From NCBI GenBank assembly GCA_003553185.1, contig PUPC01000321.1, positions 1-35,014 on the forward strand: a DNA stretch of 35,014 nucleotides, read 5' to 3'. The position numbers and the translations under genes are program-made. Numbering within the stretch: position 1 is the stretch's first letter; every line of letters begins with the position of its first letter. Below, piece by piece: positions 34,129 through 35,014 of this stretch. Below the pieces are notes generated by a model. It worked only from the letters and a program-made list of their open reading frames with translations. It was not told the origin of the DNA and ran no database searches. The DNA is from Planctomycetota bacterium (GTDB taxonomy: Bacteria; Planctomycetota; PUPC01).

Positions 34129-34896
34129 ATGAGTTTTGATCCCATCCCCGACCTGGAAGGCAAACGAGTCCTGATCACCGGCGCCAGCAACGACACCGGC
34201 CCGCACGTCGCCCGGGCGTTCGCCCGACACGGAGCGAAGCTCGCGCTGACCTACCACACCGACCGGGAGGCCGGCGAGCAGGTCGTCGAGCAGTGCACGT
34301 CGGACGGAGCGGCGGACATCCGCCTGTTCCAGCTCGATCTGCTCGATATGGACCGGTGCTCGTCGTTCGTGCCCGAGGTCGTCGATGCCCTGGGCGGGCT
34401 CGATGTCTTCGTCGCGGTGGCCGGGGCCGGGGCGAGCTACACCCCGCTGGCCGAGCTGCCCGCGGCCGACCTCGTCAAGGCGTTCCAAGGCCAGGTGGCA
34501 GGCAACTTCGCCATCGCCCGGGATGCCGGGCTGGCCATGCCCGAGGCCGGCGGTCGGATCGTGCTCATCTCGGCGACGAGCTGCTACAAGTACAGCCACG
34601 CCGGCTACGGGTTCGCGAAGGCGACGCTGAACGAGCTCACCCGGTTCCTCGCCCTCGAACTCGCCGACCGCGGCGTCACGGTGAATACCCTCGTGCCCCA
34701 GCTCATCGATCTCGAGTCGATCAGCGCCGAGATGCGGGACCGCCGACGCGAGTTCACCCCTCTGGGCAACATCCCGCACCCGGCCCAGATCGCCCAGATG
34801 TGCCTCGTGCTCTGCTCGCCGCTCTTCGATATCGTCACCGGCGAGTTGATCTACATGGATGGCGGCTATCGGCTCCGCCCGCTCGAAGACCGGTAG
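34129..34896 (+). CDS. SDR family oxidoreductase
   Basis: GKRVLITGASNDTGPHVARAFARHGAKLALTYHTD, VFVAVAGAGASYT, ISATSCYKYSHAGYGFAKATLNELTRFLALELADRGVTVNTLVPQ, YMDGGYRL. Confidence 0.9.
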   Translation: MSFDPIPDLEGKRVLITGASNDTGPHVARAFARHGAKLALTYHTDREAGEQVVEQCTSDGAADIRLFQLDLLDMDRCSSFVPEVVDALGGLDVFVAVAGAGASYTPLAELPAADLVKAFQGQVAGNFAIARDAGLAMPEAGGRIVLISATSCYKYSHAGYGFAKATLNELTRFLALELADRGVTVNTLVPQLIDLESISAEMRDRRREFTPLGNIPHPAQIAQMCLVLCSPLFDIVTGELIYMDGGYRLRPLEDR

Positions 34897-34909
34897 GGCC
34901 GGCGGGAAC

Positions 34910-35014
34910 CTAATTCTGGACGATGGGCATATAGCCGTTGGGGAGCTGCAGGATGATGAGCGCCACGGCGGTGCCGTAGGTGGGGCCGATGTTGTCCCCG
35001 GTCCACGACCCGTC
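34910..35014 (-). CDS. C-terminus of a prenyltransferase/squalene-oxidase-repeat-like protein (truncated by window end)
   Basis: Reverse frame open to window edge: DGSWTGDNIGPTYGTAVALIILQLPNGYMPIVQN*; the DGSWxGDxxGPxYGTAxALxILQLPNxYxPI pattern is typical of such repeats. Absent from the supplied ORF track. Confidence 0.65.
   Translation of the reverse strand, partial: DGSWTGDNIGPTYGTAVALIILQLPNGYMPIVQN

Overview
35 kb window of very GC-rich bacterial chromosome. Gene content and style (giant PQQ-like beta-propeller secreted protein, DUF4091, GxxExxY, VWA/GATase-like membrane protein, prenyltransferase/squalene-oxidase-repeat C-terminus) suggest a Planctomycetota-like genome; that assignment is inference. 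I read about 28 protein-coding genes and no tRNA, rRNA or CRISPR. Housekeeping blocks are rsfS-argS-ABC ATPase-argH, ribH-nusB and larC, set among metabolic and surface genes. Points most worth a second look: (1) a ~600 bp element at 11.30-11.90 kb with inverted termini and degenerate AACCGCAGATGAACGCAGAT-type repeats, carrying a GxxExxY gene broken by one in-frame TAA; (2) an eroded MNT nucleotidyltransferase beside it whose tail looks like the start of a HEPN/DUF86 protein; (3) a translationally coupled operon of a radical SAM/SPASM protein and two arrestin-like proteins; (4) rsfS, whose conserved N-terminus lies upstream of every ATG/GTG/TTG and appears to start at ATA behind a good Shine-Dalgarno; (5) a repeat-dense argH-TPR intergenic region (three-nucleotide-loop hairpins, a 60-bp tandem repeat, a REP-like block); (6) recurrent promoters with a TAGAAT -10 box and one near-leaderless configuration; (7) an acuC-like deacetylase overlapping an ADP-forming acyl-CoA synthetase. 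Many long ORFs in the supplied track are antisense artefacts of high GC.
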